Shown: positions 60,966-62,000 of the stretch, piece by piece
Numbering within the stretch: the stretch's first letter is position 1
How the letters are laid out: every line of letters starts with the position of its first letter
Source of the DNA: Diphasiastrum complanatum
Lineage: Eukaryota > Streptophyta > Lycopodiopsida > Lycopodiales > Lycopodiaceae
Length of the DNA stretch: 62,000 nucleotides
Assembly (NCBI GenBank): GCA_029204225.1
Contig: CM055099.1
Location: 70,569,349 to 70,631,348, forward strand
Reading direction: 5' to 3'
The notes under the pieces: model-generated
The model's input: only the letters and a program-made list of their open reading frames with translations
The model's database searches: none
Told to the model about the DNA's origin: nothing
Made by a program: the position numbers and the translations under genes

Positions 60966-61417
60966 AAGCCTTTCTGATTTTCAAATAACAGAGAAATAGG
61001 AACAATATGTGAACTGGGTGAGAGACTGTGAAAAAAGTGGAATACAACAAACCTTAAGGAACTAGCTACGCAATTCTAACCTTGCATTGAGTTTTAGAAA
61101 ATGAGGCTATTAACTTATTTGTAAGAGTTGCAACAAAAATCAAGAACGTTGAAAGCTTACAAAAATTGTATTTAAAATTGTTAGAATTACAATTTGCAAA
61201 AAAACAAGTTGTTGTAACATATAGCATAAAAACAAAGAAAAATTTGAAATTAACAAAGCTATAAGCTTAATTGGCAGGCATACACCAAAGGCATGTGAGA
61301 AATGTACTATGAACAGAATTATAGGAGCTTGCATCTCTTTAAATACCAGTATGCCTTTAAATTTACAGGATTACATCTTAGTTTGTTGTATCCAGGCTTG
61401 CTTGTTGATTTGTAATG
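60966..61417. other. Intergenic, nothing recognised
   Basis: AT-rich, probably including the 3' UTR of the - strand gene that ends at 61,418. Confidence 0.5.
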
Positions 61418-62000
61418 TCAAACATAAAACTTTTTGATCCTGTTAGCTATTTTTCTATCTTCAACAACATCTAAAACTTGAACATGAGACTGATCATAAA
61501 AAGATTGGTCCATAGAGTAGTGTTTTCTCATTTTTTTGGGTGGTAGCCTTGCATGCTGTTGCAATCGGCATCGTAGATTGCATGTTTGGCCGATGTAGAC
61601 ACCATGGGTTTCTTTGCATTCTATTTTGTAGATTGGATATTTGATCTTGGATGTTTTTTTGTTGATGTTGTTTCCTGCAACCGGAAATCGTATTAGTTTA
61701 ATGGAAAGCTTATAAATAAAGAAGAAGATCATTGTATGGTTCAAATTCTACTGGGATGCAGAAATGTCGATCGAGAAGTTTCTTCCTGCAAGAAATTTTG
61801 TATTAATATGTAATGAGTTAAAACGGTTATTTATAATCACATATATGGAAATGTAGATGGCAACACACACTTACTGGGTTAGTGATCATTGCAGAAACTT
61901 CGCCTTCGAGAATCTCCAAAACCGTGTCAATTTGAATCGGGCCATCTGATAGCTTTGTACCGTCATCTGACAAGTGGCCCAATTTTTTTTTCCAAAATCC
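61418..62000 (-). CDS. GIY-YIG nuclease-domain protein, 3' three exons
   Basis: Reading on the - strand: exon from beyond the window edge to 61,875 (LSDDGTKLSDGPIQIDTVLE, then EGEVSAMITNP) with donor GTAAGT; 34-bp exon 61,784-61,751 between AG and GT; last exon 61,674-61,418 after TTGCAG, stop TGA. The frame is kept across both junctions (phases 0 and 1); introns are 90 and 76 bp. The last exon holds the GIY-YIG core: PIYKIECKETHGVYIGQT then NLRCRLQQHARLPPKKMR, with the conserved Arg present. The later catalytic Glu position (in RKIANRIKKFYV) seems replaced, so activity is doubtful. Could be a host gene or a domesticated mobile nuclease; the N-terminus is outside. Confidence 0.7.

Overview
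The window looks like nuclear DNA of a land plant that makes flagellated sperm, most probably a homosporous fern (a lycophyte or other seed-free plant is not excluded). Two things suggest this. The left edge carries the C-terminal exons of a DRC4/GAS8-type axonemal gene, which is expected only where motile cilia are made. The rest is retrotransposon-dense, AT-rich DNA with long (CT)n/(AG)n tracts, plant-type copia and gypsy elements, and TTTAGGG-like motifs. Genus cannot be read from the sequence.

Layout. 1-2713: DRC4/GAS8 homologue, + strand, seven visible exons, N-terminus outside the window. 2714-5450: no gene seen, short duplications and a (CT) tract. 5470-8933 (- strand): a degenerate Helitron-type Rep (HUH) domain and, upstream on the same strand, a long open protein-kinase-like frame with a possible 5' exon; the 5' end of this unit is tandemly duplicated to about 10,470. 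11,424-20,500: nested LTR elements on the - strand (copia A, an LTR of another copia family, copia B) plus a + strand gypsy scrap; copia B is split by a 1.5-kb foldback element with a (TA)n core. 20,500-33,900: a + strand copia related to A (D), two inverted copies of a further LTR family (Y), minisatellites and copia/LTR scraps. 33,900-41,000: mostly unrecognised, with one tRNA-Asp-type primer-binding site. 41,000-49,350: gypsy and copia fragments, a LINE 3' end, and a gypsy protease whose halves lie 4 kb apart. 49,350-56,600: little coding evidence, local duplications, one tRNA-derived SINE with a 15-bp target-site duplication.

56,820-60,938 is a complete non-autonomous LTR retrotransposon (two 476-bp LTRs, primer-binding site, polypurine tract, TGCAT target duplication, no pol). 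It may interrupt an exon of a host gene. At the right edge, on the - strand, is the 3' end of an intron-containing gene with a GIY-YIG nuclease-like domain.

The probable host genes are DRC4 (strong), the GIY-YIG gene (good), the kinase unit (plausible, possibly transposon cargo) and the interrupted exon near 56.6 kb (tentative). No operon-like cooperation is expected; most structure reflects successive nested insertion and decay. All calls are from reading motifs and repeats by eye; no database search was run.
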